Under the pieces are notes generated by a model. It ran no database searches. It saw nothing but the letters and a program-made list of their open reading frames with translations, and had not been told where the DNA came from. From Malus domestica (Eukaryota; Streptophyta; Magnoliopsida; Rosales; Rosaceae), in the NCBI RefSeq assembly GCF_042453785.1, contig NC_091676.1:1061501-1125500 (forward strand): a stretch of DNA of 64,000 bases, in the 5' to 3' direction. The stretch's first letter is position 1. Every line of letters starts with the position of its first letter. Below are positions 46,452 to 58,378 of the stretch, in pieces. A program made the translations under genes and the position numbers.

Positions 46452-46718
46452 TGTAACATCCCACATCGCCCAGGGGAGTGATCCTTAAATGTATATTCTC
46501 ATCCCTACCTAACACGAGGCTTTTTGGGAGCTCACTGGCTTCAGGTTCCGTAGGAACTCCGAAGTTAAGTGAGAAGGAGGCCAGAGCACTCGCAGGATAG
46601 GTGACCCACTGGGAAGTTGCTAGTGAGTTTCCAAAAACAAAACCGTGAGGGAATGGTAAGCCAAAGGCGGATAATATCGTGCTACGGTGGTGGAACGGGC
46701 CAGGGCCGGGATGTGACA
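46452..46718 (+). mobile_element. Cassandra solo LTR nested in the Harbinger element
   Basis: A single 267-bp LTR (TGTAACATCCCACATCGCCC ... GGGATGTGACA) is flanked by a perfect TSD, GTTTA (46447-46451 and 46719-46723). Its 5S-like segment has GGAACTCCGAAGTTAAG and a C-box with one change (AGGATAGGTGACC). The solo state implies LTR-LTR recombination. It must be younger than the Harbinger element it interrupts. Confidence 0.95.
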
Positions 46719-46746
46719 GTTTAGCTTAAGGTTGGAGTGGGTCTTA

Positions 46747-48069
46747 GTGTCGACTTTATAAGCTAAATCAGATTGCAAGCTCTTTTGTATGTCAAAACTT
46801 GTTTGCATATTTGTTACAACACTTATTTGAATATCCATTGTGTCTTATCCTTTCGAGATATTTGAGCAAGCTAAATGTTCGCTTAGTACGGGTTCCAAGA
46901 AAAGTTTGGATTCAAGAGAAAGGTTTGGTAATGGTAACTGTAATAAGGAGATGAATGAATAATACGAAGATAGAGAGAGTTACAAAGATCAAATGTATAG
47001 ACAAATTAAAGGTTACAAAGATCAAAAGTATAGACAAATTAAAGGGCAAATTTTATTATAACAAGTCTCATCATCTTGACCTTTCATACCCTCTTTACAT
47101 CGTGCTTGGTCTTTGGAATCAGATAAGCCCAATCAAATGTACAAAAACACAACGAAAACTCGGTTGAGTTTGAATTTCCATAAATTTGTTAAGTTCAATC
47201 TCGTAACAAATTATTTTGTAAAATAAATTTCAAATTTTAAAACAATGACGTTAAAACTATTTAAAATTTACACACCATCATCCATACAAAATATATACAA
47301 CCAAATAGCATAGACGCATTTATAAAGTTTCAACTATGTAAAGTTGAAACCAAATTACAAGACAAAACCAAGCAACAAACTTCAAGTATATCCCTCCCAA
47401 ACTTTTAACTAGCTTATATAATATGAAGTGGGACGAGTGATGTGCATGAGCAACTCGGCCAGAAATCAGATTCAGTTTGGTTTGACATGGGTGGGCAAAA
47501 CATCAACCCAATAAATAATCAGGTTGAGCTCGGGTTGCGATTGAGTGGGTTTTTAGTTCATTCTAATTCGCCCGATTATGTTTGAATTCGGATTTGACAT
47601 GGTCGAATTCGGTTTACCCAGCCCAAGTTGCACCCGTAGTTTTAAATTAAGCAGGTATTGCCTTGTAATATTGTATGTAAGGTAATGAAGCTGGCCTTTT
47701 ATATTGTATTTTGAAGGCGAGATGGTTTGTCGTCCCCTCCCTCAGTCTGAACGAAATCAATTTACTATTTACTGCATTTGTCATTGTTTGCAACTCAAAC
47801 TATATGCTTAGAAAATCATCCTCTTATAAGAACATGTATGAATAATTTTAATTCTCTAAATTGAAAATACCCATTTCACTTGATGCGGAATTAGGTAACC
47901 TCAACTCGAGTTCCACCTAGTCCTCGATCTGTGAAATATGTGGATTTTGGTTGGTGCGCAGGAAAGTCTGAAGCCAAAAAGGAGACTGAATGGTTGTTGC
48001 TCACGAGTACATCCTCATCTCCAATGTTTTTTACCTCAACATGTTACACAAGAGATCCACCACTCTCAT
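46747..48069. other. Intergenic, nothing recognised
   Basis: A short duplicated segment (GTTACAAAGATCAAA.GTATAGACAAATTAAA, seen as two copies near 46979 and 47012) is the only local structure. No gene was seen. Confidence 0.4.
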
Positions 48070-48074
48070 TTAAC

Positions 48075-51000
48075 TGTAGGAACTTGTAAACAAACAAACA
48101 CCAAGACCAAAACATGAACCACAAACAAAAGGAAACCAACCTAGTTATGTGCACATAAATAACCAGAAAGGAAAACATACCTGCAGCTGCACCAGAACTC
48201 GTAGCCATTGCAGCAAACTTTCAGTGATCCCTCTCTTCTCTTGCAGATTGTCAAGAGCTCGACTCACAGATAGGTTATGGTCCAATATGAGCGTTAGTTC
48301 TGTGAGAAGAGAGGTCACTATATATATACATATAGAGTTCACCAAAATAGATCAGGATTTCCTATCAAAATCCTCATCGGAAACAAACACTTGTTTCCTG
48401 ATGCTAACCAAAATCCTTTTCAATCAAGGATCAACATTCCTTTCATCAATAGGACTTTCTATCCAAATTGAATACCTATAACTGGTCCTAAAACTTCTCT
48501 ATCTCATACTCATATTCTTACATTCTCCCACTTGAGTATGAGAACAGTTTCAAGTACTCAGTTTATCCAATCATACTTAGATAGAAGTGATCACTAACAG
48601 ATAATCATCTCAAATTATTATAAAGGTGATCACATAATTAAGTCATTCACCAACACACAAGTACATAGACACAACCAGCTTACATAAACCAAAACAATGA
48701 ATTTATAATTGCAACACAAAATACAGATTTAACTTACAAATCACAATGTCCAGTTCATGTTCATAGCAATGTATCTAAGCTCAAAAGTAAACCAAGACGT
48801 CTACTCCCACTCATATAGCCACCAAATCTTTTGGATAACAAAAGCTTAACCTCACATACAACTTACCCATGCATTTTAAAGTATTGAACTTAAGAATTTT
48901 TTCTGTTACATCGCAGAATTAACTCAAAAGTCACAACATACTTAATTTGCACTTTGTAATTATGTGAACCAATATAGCAAAAACCAAACCAATTTGCTCC
49001 CACTTATCTAGGCTATACTTAACACAAACAAGTTAAGTATAAGTTAATATCAACTATATTAACTAACAGTCATTGCAATACACTGAATGTCTTATCAATG
49101 TGATCAATTGCCGCAACCAATATGCAAACAAATTCCATGATCACATTCATCCAATTTGTATTTACAACAATGTGATTTTACTTGACCAGAACAAACACAT
49201 AAATTGATTTGCTCCCACTATATCAAGTTAAGTTTAGTTCCAGCAAATAGCACTAAACTTCTCATTACTTAAACAAATTAAGTAACATAAATAATTACCA
49301 ATTGCTTCAATAAAACCATAATCTGGTTTTCAAGCATCCAAATGAATTATAATGGCCGGCCTAAATAACCTTATGCTTACATTCGAACATATGATTCTCC
49401 CACTTAAGCATAAGCAGAATGAACTGCACAGCCAATAAAGAAACCGGAGATATCAACCAATTGATTCCCGATTCCTTACCAATTGCATAATCTCAGTTTA
49501 GTCAAATACACCTAAACCATTATGCAAGCAGTCTATGTATCAAAAGATAGTCACAATCCATTCGGAAAAACTTATCTCACATAAACCCAAAATCACCAGT
49601 TTCAACAATAATCAAAATCAGAATAGCAAGCACAATATTCTTGCATTCAATTTGATCCTAACTAGTTCAATACCCATCGAGCAAGATCAACTAAATTTTG
49701 ATAATGTCTGGATATAAAGGCATAAGTCATCTTGATTAAAACAAGATAATCAAGATGATCATCCAATAAAATTTAGTGTACTTATAGATTTAATACATAA
49801 TATCAAATCTCTTACACTTACAATATATCAAGTGAGATGAGTTTCAGAATACATTCTTGCCAACAAGGTTTCACTAAACAATTTATATCATTTCATACAG
49901 GTACTAACACAAGAGCCTTCACATGTTTTTGGTTATACAGTGCAGATATTGGCATTAACGAACCCAAAAATTCTGAACTACATCATTCACATATATGGCA
50001 ACACCCCCAAAACCTATTATATATAGTCTAACCAAAATTGGGATATGAATTACACTCATAATTTTAAAAACGTCATTATGGATACTCGTATAATCCAATT
50101 TTGCTTTTCTAGAATAATTCAAACCAATCAGACCCACATAAAAGCCACAGGTATTTGGTAGCAACAATAAGTCAAATTCTATTATCATAATTCATAATGG
50201 AAAATCATGATGCAAGCTTTCAAGTTTCAAGCAAGTTAATGAGAAATCTTACATCTGCTTGAGACAACAAAATAGCAACAAAACAATATTTTCCACCCAA
50301 TCTAATTACACAGGCTCTAACTCAAAAATAGAAGAGCAATGTGTACACCAAATATTAGTCTAATGAATCTTTATGCAGAAAGAATGATTCCAGTCATCTC
50401 ACATAAATCATAAGTTGGCATCTATAGGGACTTCGAGTTTAATTGTGCCTTCACAAAATAAACAAGCATACTCGGAATAGCAAAAGCCCTAATTCATTAT
50501 GCTCCAACTCATCGCACTATAATCACGCATATAGGAGAACAATTAATTATGCATGAAACAGTGAACTGAGTTACCTGAATGCATCATTGGACTCGTATTC
50601 GACAACCAGATTGCAATTCCTTTGCTCCAAATCAACGAAACAAATTATCCATCAATGCTCGAGACCCATCCATACGGATTGCCATGGTTACAGACGCGCC
50701 GAACCAAAATCATCGCCAAAGCGACGACCAGAATCCCGTCGACCCAAATTCCCACAAAAAAAGACAAACCATGAACGTTAATATCTCTTAGACAAACAAA
50801 AACTTATTAATGTCGTCATAATCAAGATTTCATCTTTCTTTTATCTTACTAATATTTGGTCAAGCATATTTTATGCACATCTTTATTCATATAAAGGATT
50901 AAGAAACCACAGCTACCTCAATCTTCAGACATCATAATGAACACAGCGGAAGCAATAATTCTCAAAATTAGAACTATGATGTTTAAGATAAATGTGTTTT

Positions 51001-52325
51001 GCTAAATCACTTTATTGATCTCCAAAGAAGCAAGCAAGAATAAGTTCACCCTTTCCCACGTGCAGCATAATATAAATTGTTATCATACCAGATTTATACC
51101 TGATTCACATAATCTGCAGAAGCAAAGCAGATTCATATACGCTAAAACATACACATGTATTGAAAGAATTAAAAGCAATCATACCTTTTAATCACTGCAG
51201 ACTTATAGACAACATATGCAACAACAGGCATCAACAGACGTCTCATGCATAATGATCATTTTTCATGGTTGTTTAAGAAAACACAAAACCATCAGTAGAA
51301 AATGCAAATCAAAATTTTTCCGCATATATGGAAAAATTCAGCCTTGATTATCAGCTCTAATCAGAAATATCAATACATACCTCTTGCAGATTTCAATTTG
51401 GAACAGCGCAACGGAAATAATTATCCAAATTGAAAAAATTAATTTAAGAGTTGAGAGAATCACAAAACCTAGAACATGTTTTGATCGATGAAGTTGCTAA
51501 TCAAAACCCCAAATTGAGAAAACAACCTCAACCAATAGATTTGCAGAAAAAAAACCAATGGTAATAGTTTAAATATATTTTGTCATTATCTGGAGATCAC
51601 ATACCACCGATGCATCTAAGATGAAAACATTGAGGTTTGCACCAGCAATTGGCCACATATCAATCCCCAAAAATCCTGACGGTCAATTTTATTTTATTAA
51701 TTCTCTGCATATTGAAAACGCAATGTCGTTTTTGTGAAACTCTTTTCCAGCAAATTCGTTTAAACCAGTTTCGAAACCTGGAAGTCGCAAAATTTATTTA
51801 TCTATTTATAAACACATTCGACTTTTCTCCTTTACAGATTTGAACTCATGTTTGTGTCTTGTGGCTCTGATACCACATGTAGGAACTTGTAAACAAACAA
51901 ACACCAAGACCAAAACATGAACCACAAACAAAAGGAAACCAACCCAGTTATGTGCACATAAATAACCAGAAAGGAAAACATACCTGCAGCTGCACCAGAA
52001 CTCGTAGCCATTGCAGCAAACTTTCAGTGATCCTTCTCTTCTCTTGCAGATTGTCAAGAGCTCGACTCACAGATAGGTTATGGTCCAATATGAGCGTTAG
52101 TTCTGTGAGAAGAGAGATCACTATATATATACATATAGAGTTCACCAAAATAGATCAGGATTTCCTATCAAAATCCTCATCGGAAACAAACACTTGTTTC
52201 CTGATGCTAACCAAAATCCTTTTCAATCAAGGATCAACATTCCTTTCATCAATAGGACTTTCTATCCAAATTGAATACCTATAACTGGTCCTAAAACTTC
52301 TCTATCTCATACTCATATTCTTACA
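48075..52325 (-). mobile_element. Complete young non-coding LTR retrotransposon (LARD-like)
   Basis: Two 448-bp LTRs (48075-48522 and 51878-52325) begin TGTAGGAAC and end TCTTACA on the plus strand. A perfect TSD, TTAAC (48070-48074 and 52326-52330), bounds the element. I noticed only about three mismatches between the LTRs, so insertion is recent. On the minus strand the primer-binding site TGGTATCAGAGCC (initiator tRNA-Met) adjoins the right LTR at about 51862-51875. A purine tract AAGTGGGAG lies next to the left LTR. The 3.35-kb interior has no gag or pol frame, so it must rely on another element's proteins. Confidence 0.95.
48523..51877 (-). other. Non-coding interior of the LTR retrotransposon, with repeated purine-tract motifs
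   Basis: No frame longer than about 80 codons and no polymerase motifs were seen. The octamer CTCCCACT (AGTGGGAG on the coding sense) recurs at 48525, 48804, 48997, 49212 and 49397. The first is in the expected polypurine-tract position. Confidence 0.8.
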
Positions 52326-52477
52326 TTAACACTACACTGTAAACCATAAAGCTGTGTAAAACTCCTCATGTTTCACTTCATATGTTTGTAAAGATTTACG
52401 AACATGTAACAGTTGATTGATTCCCCAAGATATCCCGTATAATAAAATCTAATCCCTTGATTAATATTATTATTAAA

Positions 52478-52633
52478 AGTAATGTTAGGTAGACCAAATT
52501 TTTAAAACCAAATTTGCAAATTAAATGATGTGGTTGTAGATAATTTGATTATTAATTAAGTATCGATTAATGTACTTGTTTCTTATTGGTGACACCTCAT
52601 ATGTTTAAAAAATTTGGTATTTCTAGCATTACT
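52478..52633. mobile_element. MITE with AGTAATG.TAG ends
   Basis: The left end AGTAATGTTAGGTAGACCAA, followed by ATTTTTAAAAC, pairs with the right end AAAAAATTTGGTATTTCTAG, followed by CATTACT. It is 156 bp and non-coding. Confidence 0.7.
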
Positions 52634-52984
52634 CTATTATTAAATATATTGCTCTTTGACCTTCAAGGGGTTCCCTGCGTTTTAATCCCTTTATGTCCGT
52701 TTTAATGTGCAGTTATTGTTGATAACTTGATGTGTGCGCTTCCGTATCTGTATTAGTTGGTATCAGAGCCAACTGTATGTATGGTGAGTTTCGCGAATTC
52801 AAATTTCATAGCATGCAACGGATGGAAGTTCTTCAGCGTGGTTACTCAAATTGGGAATTATAATGACAAAATTATTTTGTTGGATGAACTAAACCAAAAG
52901 TTGGATGTCAATAAAGGCACTCCGTCAAAAAATGAAACCAATATTTGCATAATTCCTACAATATTTATATAAAGCCTGCATTTT
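52634..52984. other. Intergenic with an orphan tRNA-Met primer-binding-like site
   Basis: TTGGTATCAGAGCCAA at 52756-52771 matches the primer-binding site used by Cassandra and the LTR element nearby. No LTR end could be fixed before it, so it is probably a decayed retroelement. Confidence 0.4.
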
Positions 52985-54430
52985 TCATCTAAATTTGGGC
53001 ACAGCAAACGTTATAGTCCCCATGGTAATTTGGCCCGATGACTGGCTGATGGAATCATGGAAAGGATTTAGAGCATTGGGGTTGTATATTTGCATCTGCC
53101 ATACATTGTTTTGTTGAGTTTCAGCAGCAGGAGACTTGTTAATGGAAGCATCAAGCAGGCTTTCCCAGCTTTCGTCAACGATATCATCTTCGAATTCAAT
53201 CAACGGCTTCTCCTCATCAAACTGAATCAACAGCTTCTCCTCGTTGTAACCTTCTCTTTCGAACTGAATCAACGACTTCTCCCATTTTGTACTAACAAGA
53301 ATATGCTCCTTTTGTGACATAAATACAAAATCCTTAATATCGTCCTCTGTCAAAGTGCTGGAACTTGAAAACTCCACGAAAGATGACGGCACCGAGGCCG
53401 AAGAAATTGGCGAAGTTGGTGTGGATGAGGACTCCGTCAACTGCCACATACCGTTGAGAAAATTCTCGAGAGCGTGAATTTGTATGTGTGGGATTTGATC
53501 AACGAAGGGATACTCGTACGATCCGCAGAGTCCCATGGCTTTACACCACTCGTAAAATTCGCTGAGTTGGTTTGCTTGGACGGCTGCCTTTTTGTAAATG
53601 CCGAAAGCCAAAATGCAACTCCTGTATGGCATTTGAAACAAACTGTCCAGAACCGTGACGATTTCGCTGCAGAAGATTCTGTAGCACATGAGGCTGTCTC
53701 TGATGATGTGTTTCATGGCGAGTTGGACGAGGAAGGCTTTGGCTGCTGGTCCTGTGGGACGGCAGTCCATGACAAGGTCAATGAGGGTTTGCAGCTGCGG
53801 CAACACTTCAAGCATTCGACCTACTTCCGTCATTCTATTGGATAAGCTCTCAAGTTCCGGCTCTTCTTCTTCTTTTCCGTCTTCTTCGTATTCTTCTTCT
53901 TGTTCGCGATATTCTTCATATTGTCGTTGTTCTTGCTGGTCGTAGGCTGCCTTGGAATCCAACCAATAGCAATGAAGAGCTTCGTCGAGGAGCTGAGCGT
54001 ACGATCTAATAAGGGCACTGTAATAGGCAGAAGCCAAGGAAGAATCATCGCGGAAGTGACACTGATTGAGAGACATCAAACCGTTGGATTGAGCCCAAAG
54101 GAGCTCAGACCGGAAGTTGCTGTCTTCAGGCACCGAACGGAGTAGGCGGTGGAGTAGAATTAGACACTTGAGTGCAACCCGCCAGCAGTGTGTCTTGCCA
54201 AAGCGGCGAGCGAAGCTGAGTAAAAAATCTCTTAACGAAGACGGGGAAATGGAGAAGATTTTCAAGAGCTCCTGAATGTACTTTTCGGGCAATGGCAAGT
54301 CATCAGGAGCAGTGGCTTTTATGATGATGAGTTCGACATTGCAAAACCCTCCAAGCATAGCGATTTTGGCATAGTTCACGGAGCTGTGCTCTCTTAGAGC
54401 TGTGAAAACTTGCCGAAATCGCTTCTGCAT
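52985..54430 (-). CDS. ANTH-domain clathrin assembly protein, At1g33340-like
   Basis: Intronless, 481 aa, starting at the ATG at 54428-54430. The ANTH/ENTH region covers about 20-160 (HSSVNYAKIA, then WRVALKCLILLHRLLR) and binds phosphoinositides and clathrin at the plasma membrane or trans-Golgi. A strongly acidic Glu-rich linker (about 170-200) follows, then a helical second half of the ANTH module. The tail contains an NPF motif (NPNALNPF) and WESLLD, as in adaptors that bind EH-domain proteins and clathrin. Length and intronless structure fit the At1g33340 group of AP180/CALM-type proteins. Its cargo is unknown. A confident gene symbol cannot be given. Confidence 0.88.
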   Translation of the reverse strand: MQKRFRQVFTALREHSSVNYAKIAMLGGFCNVELIIIKATAPDDLPLPEKYIQELLKIFSISPSSLRDFLLSFARRFGKTHCWRVALKCLILLHRLLRSVPEDSNFRSELLWAQSNGLMSLNQCHFRDDSSLASAYYSALIRSYAQLLDEALHCYWLDSKAAYDQQEQRQYEEYREQEEEYEEDGKEEEEPELESLSNRMTEVGRMLEVLPQLQTLIDLVMDCRPTGPAAKAFLVQLAMKHIIRDSLMCYRIFCSEIVTVLDSLFQMPYRSCILAFGIYKKAAVQANQLSEFYEWCKAMGLCGSYEYPFVDQIPHIQIHALENFLNGMWQLTESSSTPTSPISSASVPSSFVEFSSSSTLTEDDIKDFVFMSQKEHILVSTKWEKSLIQFEREGYNEEKLLIQFDEEKPLIEFEDDIVDESWESLLDASINKSPAAETQQNNVWQMQIYNPNALNPFHDSISQSSGQITMGTITFAVPKFR

Positions 54431-55028
54431 GTCGAGAGACGGAGGGGTTTAGGGTTTGTGAACTCAAGTAAGAGAAAGAAAGTAGAGCAAAATTAATATT
54501 GCCAGATGAAGTGGTAGTTGGTTACGGAGTTGCTTTCTGTCTTCTGTGTACACGATGACGATGTTGTCTTTGGTTCGACCGATCGAGGCTGCAACTACAA
54601 AGTTTTTAAGAAGATTAATTAAACTTGTTTAGTCAGTCAATCAACAAGTAAGTCGAGAATGTATGAGATAAAAACAAAATGAGTTCCTTGATTTCATCTA
54701 TGGATGATTACTTTACTGCGAAAGATTCTTCGGAAGAAGATTGGATGTGTTTCAGAGATCGGCACTTGGGTTTTTTCTGCTTGTTTTAGACCAGTAGCAG
54801 TAAGCCAGAGTTAACAATGTTTGTGGTGACATGATTCGCAGCGACACGATTTATGGCTACAGTTTTCAAACAATTGTAAATATATCTGATCTAATGTGAC
54901 CTCTAGGAGGGCTAAAACAATGTAAGAAATGAAGGCCGGCACTGGTCGCATAAATCTGCTTGCTTGCTTACAATTGTAGAGTTACTTGGTTTTCCAAGTT
55001 GGATACACATTCTTGAGAGCCCCTTTGT
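54431..55028 (-). promoter_or_regulatory. Upstream region of the clathrin assembly gene
   Basis: This is the presumed leader and promoter on the minus strand. No certain TATA box was found. It ends at the probable solo LTR. Confidence 0.4.
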
Positions 55029-55033
55029 ATTCT

Positions 55034-56137
55034 TGTTGACCCTAGAAACTACCAAGCCTACGTGGCGCGCAAGTCGAGTAATCTATAAGCTAACTACGTC
55101 CTTCGGTGAATGCGGGCGTGCCAACTCGTCGGCCGAGGAGTAATTTTGTTGATGTTGCGTTGGGTGCGCGGCTAACTTCTACGTCTTGCGATTGCGACCG
55201 AGGAAGGAACGCGTCTCGGCCTCTTGGGTTCTCGAACCTGAAGACAAGGTTACTATTCTTTACGAAGTTCACGAATCGTCGTCGTCGGATTCGATCACAG
55301 TGATGTTATTCGTCAGAGTAAACTCTCGCCGAATCGACACCAAAGTGTAAGGGCACAAATACTCAAAACAGATATAAGTCTTGATGGTAAACGTGGTTCG
55401 GCCGTCCGAATGCCGAACTCTAAATCCCACTTGGGAATATCCAATCATAAAATAACTCGGCGAGCAAAGCGCCGAGCTCGATATACCGTAACACCTCACT
55501 TCGCCGAGAAGGCTAATGAGATGACCTCAATCAATAAGGATTCAGAAATCCTTCTCCACCGAGACTTGGATAGGTAATCAACCGCTCTCGCCGCAGTGCT
55601 GTTGATGCCAACGGAAGACATTGCGAGATCGACTGATTCTACGGTGACAAAGCTATCTATGCCGACTTAAGATATCACCGGTTGCTTCCACAGTGCTGTT
55701 GATGCCAACGGAAGATGTGTCAGCGAAAAAGAAGGAAAAAATCTCAAGTTGTTGAGAGTTTGCGCAGGGCAGTTTTGTATTGATTTGCAGGGGGGTTTGA
55801 ATGATGCGCAGTCTCTTCTATTTATAGCAACGCCCCCCCCCCCCCCAAGGTTGAGTTAAAAACCTACTCGGACTAGGTCTTCTTCTCCTGATCAGCACCA
55901 ACTCGACCAGTCCTACTTTCACTAGGATTGTGAACCTAGTCCTTAACCGAGCCGGATTCGCTTCCGGGTCTTGCCGAGACTCTTCATTGCATTAGGACTC
56001 GACTTCTTGCGTTATGACCTAGCCGACCTAGGTTTGGAGGCCCACGTACTAAACGATCCATGGTATTCTTGTCGCAAGGCCTTCCGGGCCGAGAATGATT
56101 CTATACTCGGCCCAAACTATTATTTTGGGCCCAAACA
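55034..56137 (-). mobile_element. Probable solo LTR of a gypsy-type element
   Basis: On the minus strand it starts TGTTTGGGCCCAAAATAATA and ends GGGTCAACA. The 5-bp flanks ATTCT (55029-55033) and ATCCT (56138-56142) match at four of five. A minus-strand TATAAATAGAAGAG (about 55817-55830) fits an LTR promoter. It is GC-richer than its surroundings. A direct repeat, AGTGCTGTTGATGCCAACGG, occurs at about 55595 and 55693, and there is a C14 run at 55833-55846. No primer-binding site follows, hence solo. Confidence 0.65.
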
Positions 56138-56330
56138 ATCCTACTTGAGAATTGACTAAAAAATTTGATATATATATATATATTATAAAAATATTCTAAG
56201 TTTTGATTTAAATTTTTTAAATTCAAGAACTTGTTTGGTAGGCAACTTCTCAAAAAAAAAAAAAAAAATAATCATCATACACCCCGGTACCTTCTCTCTC
56301 CACCACCCTCCTTGATCACTCTGTGCCAGC

Positions 56331-58370
56331 TAGGGATGGGCAAAATACCCATGGGTTTGGGTAACTGCGGTTACCCGCCCATTTAAAGTTCACGGTTACA
56401 GTTATGGGTAACCGTTTAGATAAACAAACGGTTATGGGTATAACCATTTATTTGTGAAATTTAAATGGATGGTAATGGGTATTACCTGCGGTTATAACAG
56501 GTATCCATTTACCCATTTAATTTAATATATGTAAAAAAATTTAAAACCCTAAATTTTCAATCTCTCTGCCGAACTCAAAGTCTCAACCCGCGGTATTACC
56601 AGCATACCTTTTTCTTTAATTCATTTGCTTGCTTGCTGGATAGTAGGGGTTAATTAGACCATCTCCAATGGTGACTTATAACCTAAATTTTCCTTTTTTT
56701 TCCCCCATAATCCACTCCAACCCAAACCTAAACCAAACCTAAAACCTAAAACTTAAAATGAAGGCAAATATAGGTCACAAATTTAGCCCACAAAAGGTGC
56801 TGGGACCCACGGATGAGAGTGAAAAGTAGGTCTTGTCCTGCCAATGACTACTTTTCTTCATCGGGTAGTGGTGGTAATTGGACCGTTGGTTAATCCAACG
56901 GTCCACATTCAATTTTTTTGTTTGTTTTATATTTATATATTTATTGAATCCAACGGCTTAAATCGAATATAATCAAATCTAACGGTAAAAAAAAATCTAA
57001 CGGTCCAAATGTAAATCCAATGGCTAGAATAATTATAAAATTTATCGGAATTTAAATATTTTTTTCCAACGGCTAGAATAATTTTTTTTTTTAAGTTTAT
57101 GTGGTTTATCATGATTTTCATGTATTGATTTAGTGATTTTTCAAAATTTATCGGAATTTAAATATTTTTAGGTTAAAATGTTCATAAAATTAATTTATGA
57201 TAGTCTACATATTTTTATTTTTTTTAAAAGTTAATTTAAAAAAATAGCCTTAATTCATTTTTTAATAATCTGGGGCTAAAATTTTAGGCCAAAAGGGTTG
57301 GAATAGAAAAGTTGTTTCTGGGCTAAAACCTAAATTTTCTGGGCTAAATATTTTTAGGTTTTAGGTCAGGATTGAAGATGGTCTTAGGGAGTTGGAGTGT
57401 GGTTCAGATGACAAAGATTTGCTGCTAAACTTGAAAGTCGGTGCACCATTTTTGTTTTTTACTTTGGAGTTATTGGTGATACTAATTCAATTTATGCATA
57501 TAGGTGTGAAAAATCATGGAATGTAAACCTTCTGTTTATGCACATTGATGAATGGTGATACTAACTCAACTGATTTGGTACTCCGCTTTTGTTTGCTTTT
57601 TTTTTTTCTTTTGATAATTGAGCGTACAATGTAAACCTTCTGTGATCACTTACCTCTGTTGGATTCATGCTAATTGGTGTCAGTGTTCCTAAATGGGATA
57701 GTAATTCAATTTATACATTTCTTTTATAGGCCTCTTTTGGTGACAACGAGTTGATGAGACTTTGTGATTGAACGTGCTAAAGTATTAGTGTTCGAAAGTG
57801 TTTAGTTTCGGAATATTTTGGAGCTTTGAATCATCTAGTATTCATGATAATGACTACTTTTTGTTTTTAGAAGCTTTACTTTGTAATCATATGGATTATA
57901 GTTAAAGACTTGCTTGGGTGTAGCAGAAAAATATCTTTTGTAAACTATATTTCAATTATTGGAATTGTATGAGGACTTAAATGATAAAAATAGAGAAATG
58001 CATGCAAAAATGTACCTATAACGGTGTTTAATTGTCAGAAAATGAAAATTATGACAAATTTTTCTTTTGTAATTTTCAAGTTGTTAAAAAAAACATGTAG
58101 ACGGGTGAAAAAATGGATAAATGGGTAAAAAATGATAAACGGGTTCAAAAAAGGGTAAATGGGTAAACAATTATGGTTAAATGGGTAAACAATTATGATT
58201 AAATGGGTACACGGTTATAAGTATGGTTAACCGTTTATAAACAGTTATGAGTATGGGTATAACCGTTTATGCAATTATCCAACGGGTAAACGGTTATGCG
58301 GGTATGAACATAAACAGTTATGAATAAATAACCGCGGTTACCTGCCCGCCATAACTGTTGCCTATCCCTA
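56331..58370. mobile_element. Non-autonomous hAT element, 2.0 kb
   Basis: The ends TAGGGATGGGCA and (complemented) TAGGGATAGGCA, with 8-bp flanks GTGCCAGC (56323-56330) and GTGCCAAC (58371-58378) matching 7 of 8, identify a hAT element. Subterminal regions are packed with GGGTA/TACCC and CGGTTA/TAACCG repeats. A Harbinger MITE is nested at 56657. There is no transposase frame. Confidence 0.88.
56657..57383. mobile_element. Harbinger MITE nested in the hAT element
   Basis: The ends GACCATCTCCAATGGTGAC and (complemented) GACCATCTTCAATCCTGACC are flanked by TTA at 56654-56656 and 57384-57386. Subterminal sequence matches the element at 44450-46743 in the opposite orientation. It is 727 bp without an ORF. 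Confidence 0.85.
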
Positions 58371-58378
58371 GTGCCAAC

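Larger units (their letters stand above)
44450..46743 (-). mobile_element. PIF/Harbinger element, accessory ORF only
   Basis: It starts GACCATCTCTAACCCTGACC and ends, on the complement, GACCCACTCCAACCTTAAGC. TTA flanks it at 44447-44449 and 46744-46746, the Harbinger target. It encodes remnants of the Myb/SANT-like accessory protein but no DDE transposase. A Cassandra solo LTR sits at 46452-46718. MITEs at 56657 and 58605 share its ends and subterminal sequence. Confidence 0.85.

Noticed and set aside
53474..54145. Plus-strand frames over the clathrin assembly gene
   Set aside because: Shadows of the minus-strand ANTH gene.
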